Origin: Chiridota heheva
Taxonomy: Eukaryota; Echinodermata; Holothuroidea; Apodida; Chiridotidae
Length of the DNA stretch: 64,000 bases
Direction of reading: 5' to 3'
Assembly (NCBI GenBank): GCA_020152595.1
Contig: JAIGNY010001587.1
Span: 3,802,001-3,866,000, forward strand
The position numbers were made by a program, and so were the translations under genes. Below, piece after piece: positions 1 to 12,515 of this stretch (position 1 is its first letter; every line of letters begins with the position of its first letter). The notes beneath the pieces are model-generated. The model made no database searches. It was given only the letters and a program-made list of their open reading frames with translations, and had not been told where the DNA came from.

Positions 1-1
1 T

Positions 2-178
2 GCTGACCAAGCCATACAGCGGAGCTTTATGTACCAAGCTCTTGCCGTATGGATGACTGAGGGGACGGACTCGGTCCTGCACAGACACCTGCCAGCTGAC
101 GTCATCCCGATCAGGGTTCTAGCTGCGCTGGGCGGGCCCGCCCATGACTCGCAATTTCTGTCCACCACTCGGCTCTAA
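2..178 (+). CDS. unassigned open frame running in from the left edge
   Basis: The frame starting at base 2 is open from the window edge to a TAA at 176-178 (58 residues). It starts ADQAIQRSFMYQALAVWM and later reads HRHLPADVIPIRVLAALGG. GC content is clearly higher than the AT-rich DNA that follows. I do not recognise the family. It could be the last exon of a neighbouring gene or the edge of a transposon (a DIRS-like remnant lies 1 kb away). No poly(A) signal is obvious just downstream. Confidence 0.35.
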   Translation, partial: ADQAIQRSFMYQALAVWMTEGTDSVLHRHLPADVIPIRVLAALGGPAHDSQFLSTTRL

Positions 179-1180
179 GATTCACTCTTTCGCCCAGCAC
201 TCAACAGTTTAATTCGCTTAAATAATTAAGTGTTTGAACAGATCTCCTTTTAATCTCGCTTTATTTATATCGTCCACTGATTTACCCACATAACATAACA
301 TACATTACACACATTAAATTCCAATCAAAACAACTGAACTATAGGAATTTAACGCAATTGAATGTACATACTGTATTATCATAAAATCACCCATACACAA
401 AGCTCTTTGCATAAACATACGTACATGCACACAGTTCAGGTTCATGTTTTAATCCTTGTGAATCACTGCTGGCAGCTTGCCAAGTTCGTCACTTGCCATA
501 CAAACAAACTTTAACAAAGTAAAAATTACACCTCCAAAGTCCCAAGGCGTGCTTATAGACTGGTCCAAATGTAAGTAACCAATCACATTTGTTATAAACC
601 CCATATGCACTTAACATTATAATGGACTGATCGATATTCTTTTGATTTGTGGGGGATTTTATATTAGTAAAAGTTGTTGCGTAGTTCATAGGAACATGTG
701 CTGCTTGGCTTTCGTCAAACGATACTGGGACGAAATTAAAAGCGGTAAAAAGTTTGGGCAAAGTGAATAAGAGGAATAGAGAGAAGAGTTTCTCGCATAT
801 GTTTGTACTTTTGTGGGGGGAGGGGGAGGAGAGGGCACTTTGACAGTTGAATATCCATTGTATTTTGAATATCCATTGTACATAACAAATATTTTGTAAA
901 TCCTGCTACCATTTTGATTAAAAAACAAACAAAAACTTTTTCATTGACAATTTGTCAATAGAAGTGGACTAAATTTGAACAATTCTTCGTGGGAAGGGGG
1001 TCTAGGAGGTCACCTTGGATTATCACTGGAGCCCAGCACTCAAACTTGTCTAGCTAGAACCCTGATCCTGATGACCACACCTTTGTTAGCCGGACTATTG
1101 TATATACTCGACGCGACAGTCGACCAACAAGCCCGAGTCTCTGCAAAGGTGATAGTGCAAGAATGTTCTCCCTCTCTTTA
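179..1180. other. AT-rich stretch without a recognised gene
   Basis: Nothing codes convincingly. A G-rich run (about 814-832) and a higher-GC segment from about 1000 are the only marked compositional changes. The latter may be the start of the retroelement remnant that follows. Confidence 0.5.
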
Positions 1181-1840
1181 GACTCTCTAAAGCCACACAG
1201 GTGGACCTCTGGCGGATGCTGACAGAAGGCCTGGACCTCTTCGCAGGTGGCTTCTGAGACATCCTGTCGCGCCAGGCGGACAGACAGGACTATCTTAGGA
1301 AGACTAAGAAGCTGTTGGTGAAAGCAAACACTTGTCATCTCCACCCGCACGTTGCCGACCTCCACCCGCACGTCGCCGACCTCTAGCCTCTGCGAGGGGC
1401 CGAGGTGAGGCTACCCAGCGGCGAGCTCCACGCTGTTGCCGTATGACAACAGCGAGGCCTGACACAGCTTCTTCCTCTCGCCAGGAGTCCACTTCGTGGA
1501 CCGGCAGAATGAACATGGCAGAGAGCGGTCGACGCTCCTTCCCCTCTGCACGCAGAGTGGGGGTCTTTTCCTCACGAGGGTGGGGAAAACGAAAGGGGCA
1601 GTACCTTTGATCCTCCCCCAACAGGCAGTCAGGTCAGGGGGAGTCTGGGGAAATTCTCCATGGCGTGGGAGAAGTCACCAAAGACAAGTGGGTGCTGAGA
1701 ACCATTTGGCAAAGAGTTCACAACCCCCGCCTTGGTGGGTCTTTTGCCCAAGCCCCACGCCTCACTTGGGCATTCACCTCCTGTTGTTGAGGACAGAGAT
1801 CGGGGAGCTGATGGCAAAGAACACCATTACTGTAACAGTT
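1181..1840 (+). pseudogene. decayed DIRS-like retrotransposon fragment (end of gag, start of RT)
   Basis: Higher GC than the surroundings. Three plus-frames each carry pieces. One reads RQADRQDYLRKTKKLLVKA, gag-like. Further on the pieces EVTKDKWVLRTI, FTTPALVGLLPKPHASLGHS and LLRTEIGELMAKNTI appear in different frames. In order they resemble the segment leading into the DIRS-type reverse transcriptase (a WVL motif, a proline-rich stretch, then LRxEIxxMLxKxAI). Frameshifts and stops make it non-functional, and it is cut off by the ATC microsatellite. The assignment rests on short motifs from memory. Confidence 0.42.
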
Positions 1841-1845
1841 CTTAT

Positions 1846-2853
<1,008 letters not shown>

Positions 2854-2882
2854 ATCCTTGATATCATATTATTTTATTGTAT

Positions 2883-3338
2883 GTTCCAATATTACCCGTC
2901 TTAGAATTGGTCACACCACCTCACTCACTCCCACCTCCTTATTGGTTCCCCCCAACCCCTCTGTAACAATTGCCACTGCATCCTTACAATCCATCACGTT
3001 CTCCTTGCTTGCCCCTGTACAACCTTCCCAGAGCTTCTCTCGCTCCCCACAACTCAATTGCTGAGTTCTTCAAAAAAATCCTCCAGATAAAATAGTCTCC
3101 TTCCTCCAGCATGCATCCCTCTACAATTAATCCTCCTCTTCCACCCCCTCTCTACTCTGTTTTTAGTTTTACCCATGCACCTCCTCTCTCGATCACAGCT
3201 TTCTGGCTTTTGTTCTTGAATTTCTCTCATTCCTCCCCTGGTCTCTTTCCTTACTACCTCTAAAATGATCTGACCTCTCAGGCACAATTTGACCTTCGTT
3301 GTCGTGGTGCCGTTAAGACCTCATCAAACAAACAAACC
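2883..3338 (+). mobile_element. LINE-A 3' fragment (zinc-knuckle C-terminus plus 3' tail)
   Basis: 5'-truncated copy of the RNase H LINE family seen at 26.5 and 39 kb. It starts at the ITRLRIGHT segment, keeps the C-terminal Cys/His region in broken form, and ends with the family tail TCATCAAACAAACAAAC. It directly follows the ATC microsatellite. Confidence 0.8.
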
Positions 3339-4247
3339 AATAAGTGATTTAAATTTTTGTCTTTCAGAAACTTGGACGTTTTACTTTGGTGGCAGCTCTC
3401 TCAGGACGCTTACATAGTATAGACCCCAGCAAAAGGAGTTTTTGGAAAAGATGTTGGATAAAGTCTTTATTTATTGTAGACTATACAAAAAAAATTTTTT
3501 TCATATGCATTTTTATCCTAAGATGTTCCTTAGATGTTATTGAAATTTTGTTTGTTCCCAAGTCTTCCGCAGTGTATTTGATGTACATGAAAAAAAAATG
3601 AAGATTTATAAATGTTATAAACAATTTTGATTTGTTGATAGATACTTTTTTTTATGTATGAAATTTAAATTTTCAAGTATTATTTTCAAGTATTATCAGA
3701 GGAATAAAAAGTATGAATGATTTAAATTGTAGAAAAATGTACAAAATCCACTTGACCTCTCCAGTCAGATTATGTGGTTGTTTTTAAGTAAAATAAACTA
3801 TTTAGAAAATATTCATTATCAAGGAGTAATTTGATCATACATGGTATTAAGGTCCCTAAGTCAAGTGTTTGCTCCTTTTGTCTGGTCTTGTACATAAATT
3901 TGGCTTCTGGTCACATTTAAATGCTGTCATGTCTGCATATTGTATGTGGCTCGATTCATGTACATTACTAACTAAAAATATTTCACGTTGCACCAAAAAG
4001 CATGCATGTGTCAAAGAATTGTTTGCAACATATTTGATTCATTTGATATTTTATGCTTGGAAGACGTGCCAATTTAACAAGAAAGTGTTTATAGGCATGC
4101 TTAACCTTCAATTACCAAGTAACCATTTGCAGTGGAAATTAGATCTGAGAACTGAAAATTAGAACTGAAGTTGTAAAAAGGCATTATTCTATTCTGTAAG
4201 TTTTAGAATGTGATCTAGGTATTGGCTGCAATAGTAGACTCATTATT
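3339..4247. other. AT-rich intergenic stretch, nothing recognised
   Basis: No supported gene, RNA or repeat boundary. A 97-codon frame at 3869-4162 has no recognisable motif and AT-driven composition. Confidence 0.5.
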
Positions 4248-5279
4248 CACCCTTACTCTAACAGGGCTTTTTTTTCAATTGCATTTTTGACAACTTTCCT
4301 TTCATTTTCTTTCCTTACAAGTTTGGTTGGAATAGAGGCTAAGATATTATTCGTTTGAGTAATTAAAACCAATTTAGGAAATATTGGACAAAAATATGCA
4401 AATTAAGCAATTTTTGGCTTAAATTTGGTCAACAAATGGTCAATTTTTGCAGAAGTACAACTTCTTGTCAGTATTAAAAACAGAGACTTTTGTTACATAT
4501 TCAAATTCTTTATGAAATTTCCTTTCCAATGATACTAATATATAATTTTTAGAAAAAAAGGAAAGATGAAAACACATCAAAAATGATAAAAGTCAAACGA
4601 CCCCTGAAAGCTGCAGCAAAAAAATAATTATGCAGCGGTCACGGTGAAACTTGAACCCAGCGTGCTCGCGTGCTAGGCGTACATTTCCTCTGCACCACGT
4701 AGTCGTTTAAATTGGAGAGGTGTAATATAGAGAAAGAGAAAGGGGAGGGGGTTGTATGCCTTTATTTATATATCAAATGAAAGGAAATTTCAAGCGCTTT
4801 CGAACGGCGGTTCACAAAGCATGTGCGATGTACGGTTTGGGTACAAGCTTTTTTGGGAAAAAACGGGTCAAAAATGGCAGAAATTCATGAAATTTTGAAG
4901 AAATTTTTTCAGAACAAAAGATTGCAGGTAGGGATTATAAAAATTGACCAGAAACCAATACTATCATGTCTTAAGGACTTGCGTGTTTGGTATTGAAGCA
5001 AAAAGTGATCTTAAAGTTATTGTAAGATTTGAAAGAGAAAAAAAAAACATTTTTGTAAAATTTTTGGCAATTTTTTAGTTTTACCCTTTTTCGATGTACT
5101 TTTTCTCAAAATTCTGTAATATGACCCTGTAAAAAAGTTTCATTTTGTGAAAGAAATATCCGCACACTTTAAAATGATACTAAGATTACTCCTATAGGAC
5201 TGGTAAAGTCCCATTTTTATTTTTAGAAAAAGGTGGTTTGAAAACGGCGATACTATTGCCGCGTAGTAGAGTAAGGGTT
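4248..5279. mobile_element. 1.03-kb inverted-repeat element with tRNA-like core
   Basis: Short terminal inverted repeats ACCCTTACTCTA (4249-4260) and TAGAGTAAGGGT (5268-5279) bound an AT-rich body without coding capacity. Inside, 4630-4705 looks tRNA-derived on the minus strand. Probably a non-autonomous DNA transposon carrying or captured next to a SINE-like core. Confidence 0.45.
4630..4705 (-). other. tRNA-like sequence (tRNA-Ala-like), pseudogene or SINE head
   Basis: On the minus strand, an A-box-like TGGTGCAGAGG is followed about 40 nt later by a B-box-like GGTTCAAGTTT. An anticodon-loop-like CTAGCAC between them resembles tRNA-Ala(AGC). The B-box is degenerate and the acceptor stem does not pair clearly, so this is not an intact tRNA gene. 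Confidence 0.35.
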
Positions 5280-5372
5280 AAACTTCCAAAAAACTAAAGA
5301 AAAAACAATTTAAATATTATCCATTGTAAAATATTTTGGTGTTTTATTGCAGATATTTACCTGGATACGATG

Positions 5373-5560
5373 TTGAGTAACCCTAGCTTGACTTACCCAT
5401 TGCACACACTGATAACTTGAGTAACCCTAGGTTGACTCACCCATTGCACACCCTGATAACCCTAGGTTGACTTACCCATTGCACACCCTGATAACCCTAG
5501 GTTGACTTACCCATTGCACACCCTGATAACTACTTACCCATTGCACACCCTAATAACTTT
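5373..5560 (+). repeat. minisatellite, 35-44 bp unit, about five copies
   Basis: Repeats of CCCTAGGTTGACTTACCCAT joined to TGCACACCCTGATAA, with the last copy internally shortened. Confidence 0.9.
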
Positions 5561-6662
5561 GTGCTGGTAACATCAATATCAGTAATACCCAAAAAGAAAG
5601 AGTGTTCAACATTTTGTTGATTTTATTTATCGCTGTATTTTTTTAATTGAGTTTTAATGTGATGAGCAATATTTGAAGATGATTAAATGGTTTATGTTAA
5701 GACAGAAGCTAAGTCTGTAATATATTCATTGTCTCTTAATCATCTGGTGATTGAGGTCGAGAAATCTTTTACCTGGCCCATAAGGAGGGGCGTACAGCTA
5801 GAGTGTGCGAACACATCCACCCCCCCTCCTCTTCCTTCCGACTACCAAGGCACACAAATTTCATATACCTCCCTAGAATTCATGTGAAATTGGACAATTT
5901 TACAGAGGAAATGCACACCAACTCCCCCATGAAAAATCCAGGCTACGTGCCTGTGTACCCATCTATTCTCATAGAAGCAGAAAGAGAAATAAATGACATC
6001 GATTTGCTAAATTTGAAATAAAATGTCCATCATTGCAATGCAAAATGGGCAACTGCGAAGAATTATCATGTTGTGAAGTCTGATGCAGAAGTCAAATGTT
6101 CTTCACAAGTTGGAAAAAATGTGAACCATTTGATAATGATTGCTGTACATTGTCTTTGATTTGCAGTCATACAAATGAAAAGTGAAACGTCTGCGAAGAA
6201 CCAAGGAAAGCATCCTTGAATAATCATGTCCAATTTGGATGATTTGAATAGTAAATACACAGCTAATGAATACAAGAAAGGACTTTAGAGGTAATGATGT
6301 GAATTATAATGCTTCCTAAAAGTTAAAATACGTGAAACATCCTTACCTTAATTCTCTCCTCACCAGGAGGTGCATAAGGTCTGGACGTCAACTCTCCATT
6401 CACTTCTGTCGTGAAACAAGCCTTAAACATGTAATGAAGAGATCACTTCAGCCACTGCTTAGAGGTTCATGGGCATGTATCATATTGGCTGGTAGAATAT
6501 TACAATTCAATTGTAGCAATATTGAAAATAAGACATTTATTTTTTTGAGGTATATGGCTGATCACTGCTTGATTGATTTTTAATCTTATGTTAATTTTGT
6601 GATGTATGATTGGGCAAACAGCTCATAAACTTAATGTAATTCTTTACATATCTTACATATCC
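5561..6662. other. no recognised gene or repeat
   Basis: AT-rich with short unsupported frames only. Nothing in either strand shows splice-bounded coding sequence. Confidence 0.5.
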
Positions 6663-8334
6663 TTAATCATATTCCCATGGATTTACATTTTTTTCCTAAG
6701 CTAAACGGAGGGGATAGGGATTTAGTCCTATCAAATCAGACCTCCTCCATCTCGGCATCAACCCCACCACTCTTGGCACCTTCCCTGGCCCACTTTTCCT
6801 CCCTGGGCCACCCCCTCCCTTCTATCCACCTGGGCCTCTCCACTCATCACAAAACCAAAACCCTCCCTAACCTCTTCATCAATCTCCACAATCAAATCAA
6901 AGACCAACTCTTAAATTACACCTCCATCTATACTGATGGCTCCAAGGAAGGCAACAAGACATCTGCTGCTGCCGTCATCCAAGATATTACCCTCAGTAGC
7001 AGATTTCCCGACTACTCGTCCATCTTTTCAGCCAAGGCAAAGGCCATTCTCCTCGCCCTCAACTTTATTGAGTACTCTTTGCTCAGCCACTTTGCCATTT
7101 TCTCTGACTCAAAGGCTGTTTTTACTTCTTTACTCAATCTTAACTAGGATAACTCCACAAGAAACTCCTTTCGCCCACCCTCTGCAGGAAAAGTATTCTT
7201 TTCTTCTGGATACCCAGCCATGTTGGCATCCCTGGCAATGACAGGGCTGATGCAGCTGCTAAGCTTGCCCTCAACCTCCCACCTCCCCATTTCCCCAAAC
7301 CCTTTCTGACATAAACTGCTTATCGCTTCCCTTCTTCAAACCTTATGGGACTCCCAAATTAATAACAAACTCTACATCATCCAGCCCACCATTCCATCCA
7401 ACCCACCCACCGTCCATCCAATCATCCATCCACAACCTCTCTCCTGTCGATAACGTTCATATTACGTTCTCATTGCTTGCCCCCTGTACAACCTTCCCAG
7501 AGATTCCCCTCGCTCCCCACAACTCAATTGCCGAGTTCTTCCAGAAAACCCTTTCGAATAAAATGATCTCCTTCCTTCATTATGCTTTCCTCTACAACCA
7601 TATTTAGTCCTCCTCTTCCACCCCCCCCCTCCCCTCCCTTCTTTGTTTTTTTCACCCATGCACCTCTCTCGATCCCAGCTTTCTGACTTTTACTTGTATT
7701 TCTCTCATCCTCACTGTTTTCTTTCCTTCCTACCTCTAGAATGATCTGACCTCTCAGGCACAATTTGACTCTTGTTAAGCCCTCATCAAACAAACAAACA
7801 TTTTTTTTCATATATGATAAAGAATTTTTTTAGAAACAAAGTGGTGAAAAAAGTATGTTAATATCTTAATCCATTTAGAAGTTGCAAAATTTTAAAGTAT
7901 TTTTGAATTTGGACAAAAGTGATTGATTGGCAACATCTGTGATGTCATAACAGACAATTTCAACAAAACATCCTTTGTATTTTAAAAATTGTGGATTTTT
8001 TTTTCTCATTGAAAATGGGATGTACTCTAAGAAAAAACAAAAAGTTTTTTGTAAATTATATATTCCACCATATTCTCTATAATGAACCAAATATGCTGTG
8101 ATTAAATTGATAAGAAATACATAAGAACTGTGCTGGAATTGCCTTGATGACATCAATTTGCTGAAGGACACTTACTGTACGAGGTGTTTTTAAGAACAAT
8201 TTTCTACCCTTTAAATTGTTATGACTTCTAAACGGAATAAGATATTAACATAATTTTTTTTTTACCACCTTGTTTCTACAAAACATTTGTATCATAAATG
8301 AAAAAAATGAAAATCCATGGGAATATTCCTTTAA
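6663..8334. mobile_element. MITE-B copy (TTAA ends) split by a LINE
   Basis: The left end TTAATCATATTCCCATGG (6663-6680) and right end CATGGGAATATTCCTTTAA (8316-8334) are the inverted termini seen intact at 58484-59037. The element is interrupted at about 6695-7797 by LINE-A copy 2. TTAA at both ends is the likely target site. Confidence 0.75.
6695..7797 (+). mobile_element. LINE-A copy 2: RNase H region to 3' tail, with 5' inversion
   Basis: 5'-truncated. 6698-6734 matches the family in reverse orientation, then 6736 onward is sense. An RNase H-like frame (YTDGSKEGNKTSAAAV, FSAKAKAILLALNF, FSDSKAVF) is open to a stop at 7147. The WIPSHVG and C-terminal parts are frameshifted. The end is CATCAAACAAACAA. 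A 10-bp duplication ACATTTTTTT flanks it (6685-6694 and 7798-7807). Confidence 0.82.
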
Positions 8335-9730
8335 TTGGCCAAAAAATGAGCATAAGGAATATGCAAATTGATGCTGAGAAAATGAAAAGCACTGTAAAAT
8401 GGTCAATTTCTAACCAATTTTGATAAAAAAAAATTGCTGTTAAATGTGTTTTAAAGCAATCTAGCTAATGCTGTTTCTACATGTCCATATACCTTCATTG
8501 CAAGGTTATTTTTGTAAACCAGACTAGTGGTAGGCATTGTCAGTATAAACAGTATGCAAATTTCATTTAAGAGGCAAAAGTTAAAATTATGCAAATAATT
8601 TATTCTATAAGTTGAATAAGAAAAACAGAGCTTTGTATTCTCTCTGGTACACTATTTCTTTCACATTCATATTTTTTTTAATACTGTTAAGTTTCATAAC
8701 TTAATTTATAATCAACAATATAAGAAAATAACTATATTTTGTTGTAACAGGCAAAGCTTTCTTTCTTGAATTGTTTTAAATTATACCAATACATTTCTTT
8801 TAACTTGATTTTAGTGAAGATTTATAATTTCCATTCATTATGGCGATTACTATAATAATTATAGTTGTCACTACTAAAAGAACATTATGGGATAAATTTA
8901 AAAGATGTTATTTCTCTCAAGGTAGATTTCTAATGCATTAATGAAGCAAAAAACCCAAACAAAATCTGAAGTGTTTTTATATCAGAGAGGGTTGAGCATC
9001 TGCATCATTGATGCTCTGGTTATATCAGTGAATTGCTCATTGAAGAAACAGGAAAATGGATTATACTACTAGATTTATGTGCAATGTCGGTGCAAATGGA
9101 TTATACTACTAGAATTTTGTGCTATGTCGGTGCAGGTCAGAATTGGATCATTTCAATGTTCAGGAAAGTAACTATTGGTTAGGGTTAGCTCCCAAAGAAA
9201 AGTGTTTTGAAAATTTAAGGTGTAATGTAATTTTTTACCTAATGTTCCCCAAAATTACCATTTTTGGCTGTATGCCTGCAATGGGGGCATGCATTTCTTG
9301 CATTCCTACAATTGGGTAAAAGTTTGAAGTCAGAAAAATTGCATGTCAATCGATGTATATCATTTTCAATTATATATTTCACTAAGTTTGTTTTTCTTGT
9401 GGTAACATTTTGATCAAAACATTTAAGTACTTCGCTGCCGATTAATTGCAGATATTACAATCATCTTTAAGGAGTTTTGATTAAGATATATTTGGAGGGT
9501 ATGTAAACTAATGCATTGTTGGTATATGTTCTAAATGTAGAGCCTTATTTTAACACAAAGCAATACCTTCCTGAAAAAAACGTATTTCGTTTTGGTATTA
9601 TCTACAAATTAGTGCTAAAATAAAAAAGATTGTAGAAGACAAGAAGATATCAAATAAATAGAAGAAATATAAGTATGCAAGCTGTATGTGATGTTTAATT
9701 TTGTGTGTATAAAGGAGTATATTTTATGGA
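8335..9730. other. AT-rich stretch with dispersed-repeat similarity
   Basis: 8340-8500 resembles dispersed sequence at 56880-57060 (AATGGTCAATTTCTAACCAA motif). A roughly 40-bp direct duplication (AAATGGATTATACTACTAGA) lies at 9055-9135. No gene seen. Confidence 0.5.
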
Positions 9731-9731
9731 G

Positions 9732-10644
9732 CATCACCCCATGCATTCATCGCCCCATGCATTCATCGCCCCATGCATTCATCGCCCCATGCATTCATCG
9801 CCCCATGCATTCATAGCCCCATGCATTCATCGCCCCATGCATTCATCGCCCCATGCATTCATCACCCCATGCATTCATCACCCCATGCATTCATCACCCC
9901 ATGCAGTCATCACCCCATGCATTCATCACCCCATGCAGTCATCACCCCATGCATTCATCACCCCATGCAGTCATCACCCCATGCAGTCATCACCCCATGC
10001 AGTCATCACCCCATGCAGTCATCACCCCATGCAGTCATCACCCCATGCAGTCATCACCCCATGCAGTCATCACCCCATGCAGTCATCACCCCATGCAGTC
10101 ATCACCCCATGCAGTCATCACCCCATGCAGTCATCACCCCATGCAGTCATCACCCCATGCAGTCATCACCCCATGCAGTCATCACCCCATGCAGTCATCA
10201 CCCCATGCAGTCATCACCCCATGCAGTCATCACCCCATGCAGTCATCACCCCATGCAGTCATCACCCCATGCAGTCATCACCCCATGCAGTCATCACCCC
10301 ATGCAGTCATCACCCCATGCAGTCATCACCCCATGCAGTCATCACCCCATGCAGTCATCACCCCATGCAGTCATCACCCCATGCAGTCATCACCCCATGC
10401 AGTCATCACCCCATGCAGTCATCACCCCATGCAGTCATCACCCCATGCAGTCATCACCCCATGCAGTCATCACCCCATGCAGTCATCACCCCATGCAGTC
10501 ATCACCCCATGCAGTCATCACCCCATGCAGTCATCACCCCATGCAGTCATCACCCCATGCAGTCATCACCCCATGCAGTCATCACCCCATGCAGTCATCA
10601 CCCCATGCAGTCATCACCCCATGCAGTCATCACCCCATGCAGTC
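9732..10644 (+). repeat. 16-bp satellite, about 57 copies
   Basis: Unit CATCACCCCATGCAGT. The left copies read CGCCCCATGCATTCAT, a middle zone mixes variants, and from about 9965 the array is nearly homogeneous. Because 16 is not a multiple of three and the unit has no stop in any plus frame, all three plus frames stay open and encode the same 16-residue motif. This explains three overlapping frames of about 290-340 codons. I do not regard them as genes. Confidence 0.97.
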
Positions 10645-10736
10645 TCACATGGTTATGTCAGGGAATTGCCATTTGACAACTCCTGGTTACTTACATCCGG
10701 TTGTTCGACCCTCTAACAGCTCCTTAAAATGTAAAA

Positions 10737-11018
10737 AGGTCCAGAAATTTTGCTTAAAGGTCCAGAAATTTTGCTTAAAGGTCCAGAAATTTTGCTGAAT
10801 GGCTCAGAAATTTTGCTTAAAGGTCCAGAAATTTTGCCAGAGGTCCTGAAATTTAGCTAAATGGTCCAGAAATTTTGCTAAATAGTCCAGAAATTTTGCT
10901 AAAAGGTCCAGAAATTTTACTATAAAGTCCAAAAATTTTGCTAAATGGTCCAGAAATATTGCTAAATGGTCCAGGAATTTTGCTTTAAAGGTCCAGAAAT
11001 TTTGCTAGAAGGTCCAGA
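10737..11018 (+). repeat. 21-bp minisatellite, about 13 copies
   Basis: Unit GGTCCAGAAATTTTGCTAAA with minor variants. The homologous array in the second duplication unit is at 12516-12818. Confidence 0.93.
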
Positions 11019-11149
11019 TTTTCAGGCAATTTTATTTCTTTTTGCTCCAGTAAAATTTAGCCCACAAACAGTTTGAAGACAATTATTTTAAAAGGAAAAA
11101 ATTATGCCATCAACATTTTTTTCTTTCTGGGACTATCCCCAATCTAAAT

Positions 11150-12035
11150 GTCTATAACATTAAAGGGGACATATAGATTAACGTTATCCTTGTTTCATAT
11201 GATACAATTAAAAATAACTTTTTCTGACAAAGATTCGTACTTCCCAAAGCAATCTAACACAATTTTTGTTCTCATTAAAAACTTTATGGCAACTACTATG
11301 GGAGCCGCCATTTTGATTTTACAACATGCAGGAAATGATGTCATCAACCCAGCAGGATGTTGGAATGCTTTGTATTTCTTTATAATCTATTTTATGTTTT
11401 CTAGCTGATCAAAAATCTTATGTTTTCTAGCTGATCAAAAATCATGATGAAAATCTGTTGCAGTGGATTTTGAGTCTAAAAACCTACAAGGTTGAACGAA
11501 AACATTACTTAAAAATCACTCAACAAACAAACAAAACCTTCACTGTTAAATAGCATCATATTTGTAAATTATTACTTCAAGCCAGACACATTGACCACAG
11601 GAGAATACTTTTGTCTTGTGTTGAGTGTGAAAGTCAGTGTAGCTGCTGTGAAATTTGTTTACGATCTATGTCAGATTATGACCATGGAAAAAAGTGAGGT
11701 AAGGTGTGTGTAAAATCCCTGGTGTAATTGCTAATTGCTGGATTGTGGTTTCTGTTGTGATTTTGTCACAAAATGTATTGCGAGATTTAGACTAAGTGTT
11801 GTTTTCCCTTTGTAAGGGTCAAGGACATTTTTGTGTATACGTGAAATCATCAATTCATGCGGTTAAAACTTTGTCACACCATTTTGGAATAAGAACTTCA
11901 ATACAAATTCTAAAATACGTTATAATTCTTGTCTGTTGGGGAAATGAGTTTCATCACGCACAAGATTTCAATACAGAATTAAACAAAATGGCCTCCCATG
12001 TGTCAACTTTAAACATTAATAAGAAAACTTGAGAG
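11150..12035 (+). repeat. dispersed repeat family D, copy 1
   Basis: Shared with 12949-13880 and, more diverged, 19458-20060. Conserved anchors are CATTAAAGGGGACATATAGA, GGAGCCGCCATTTTGATTTT, GATGTCATCAACCCAGCAGG and GGGTCAAGGACATTTTTGTG. Short frames inside recur with the copies and are not genes. It probably is a non-autonomous transposon whose ends I cannot fix. Confidence 0.8.
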
Positions 12036-12378
12036 GTTTGTTTGATAAGGGCTTTACGGCACTACAACAAAGAGGGTCAAATTGTGCCTGAGAGGTTAGA
12101 TCATTCTAGAGGTAGGAAGGAAAGAAAATATGGGGAAAATGAGAGAAATACAAGAATTAAAAGTCAGAAAGCTGGGATCGAGAGTAGAGAGAGGGGGGTG
12201 GGAGAGGAGGACTAAATATGGTTGTAGAGGGAAGCATGATGAAGGAAGGAGATAATTTTATCCGGAGGCTTTTTCTGTAAGAACTCGAGAATTGAGTTGT
12301 GGGGTTGCAGAGGGGTTGTGAGTGAGGTGGTTGTGAGTGAGGTGGTTGTGAGTGAGGTGGTTGTGAGTGAGGTGGTTG
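12036..12378 (-). mobile_element. LINE-A 3' remnant plus 15-bp repeat
   Basis: Begins GGTTTGTTTGATAAGGGC, the reverse of the family tail, continues through the 3' UTR to the end of the C-terminal coding part, then breaks into GTGAGTGAGGTGGTT repeats (12310-12378). It is inserted in repeat family D. Confidence 0.82.
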
Positions 12379-12515
12379 ATCACCCCATGCAGTCATCACC
12401 CCATGCAGTCATCACCCCATGCAGTCTAACATGGTCATGTCAGGGAATTTCCATTTGACAACTCCCTGGTTACATCCGGTTGTTCGACCCTCTAACAGCT
12501 CCCAAAATGTAAAAA

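Noticed and set aside
97..104. TGACGTCA palindrome as a CRE promoter element
   Set aside because: It falls inside the open frame ending at 178, and one 8-bp match is weak evidence of regulation.
4630..4705. Functional tRNA-Ala gene
   Set aside because: Degenerate B-box and no clear acceptor stem; kept only as tRNA-like.
9732..10644. CRISPR-like array
   Set aside because: Units are contiguous with no unique spacers, and the context is eukaryotic.
9705..10798. Three overlapping plus-strand frames of 287-341 codons
   Set aside because: All are frames of the same stop-free 16-bp satellite; identical motif in each frame and no start or splice context.
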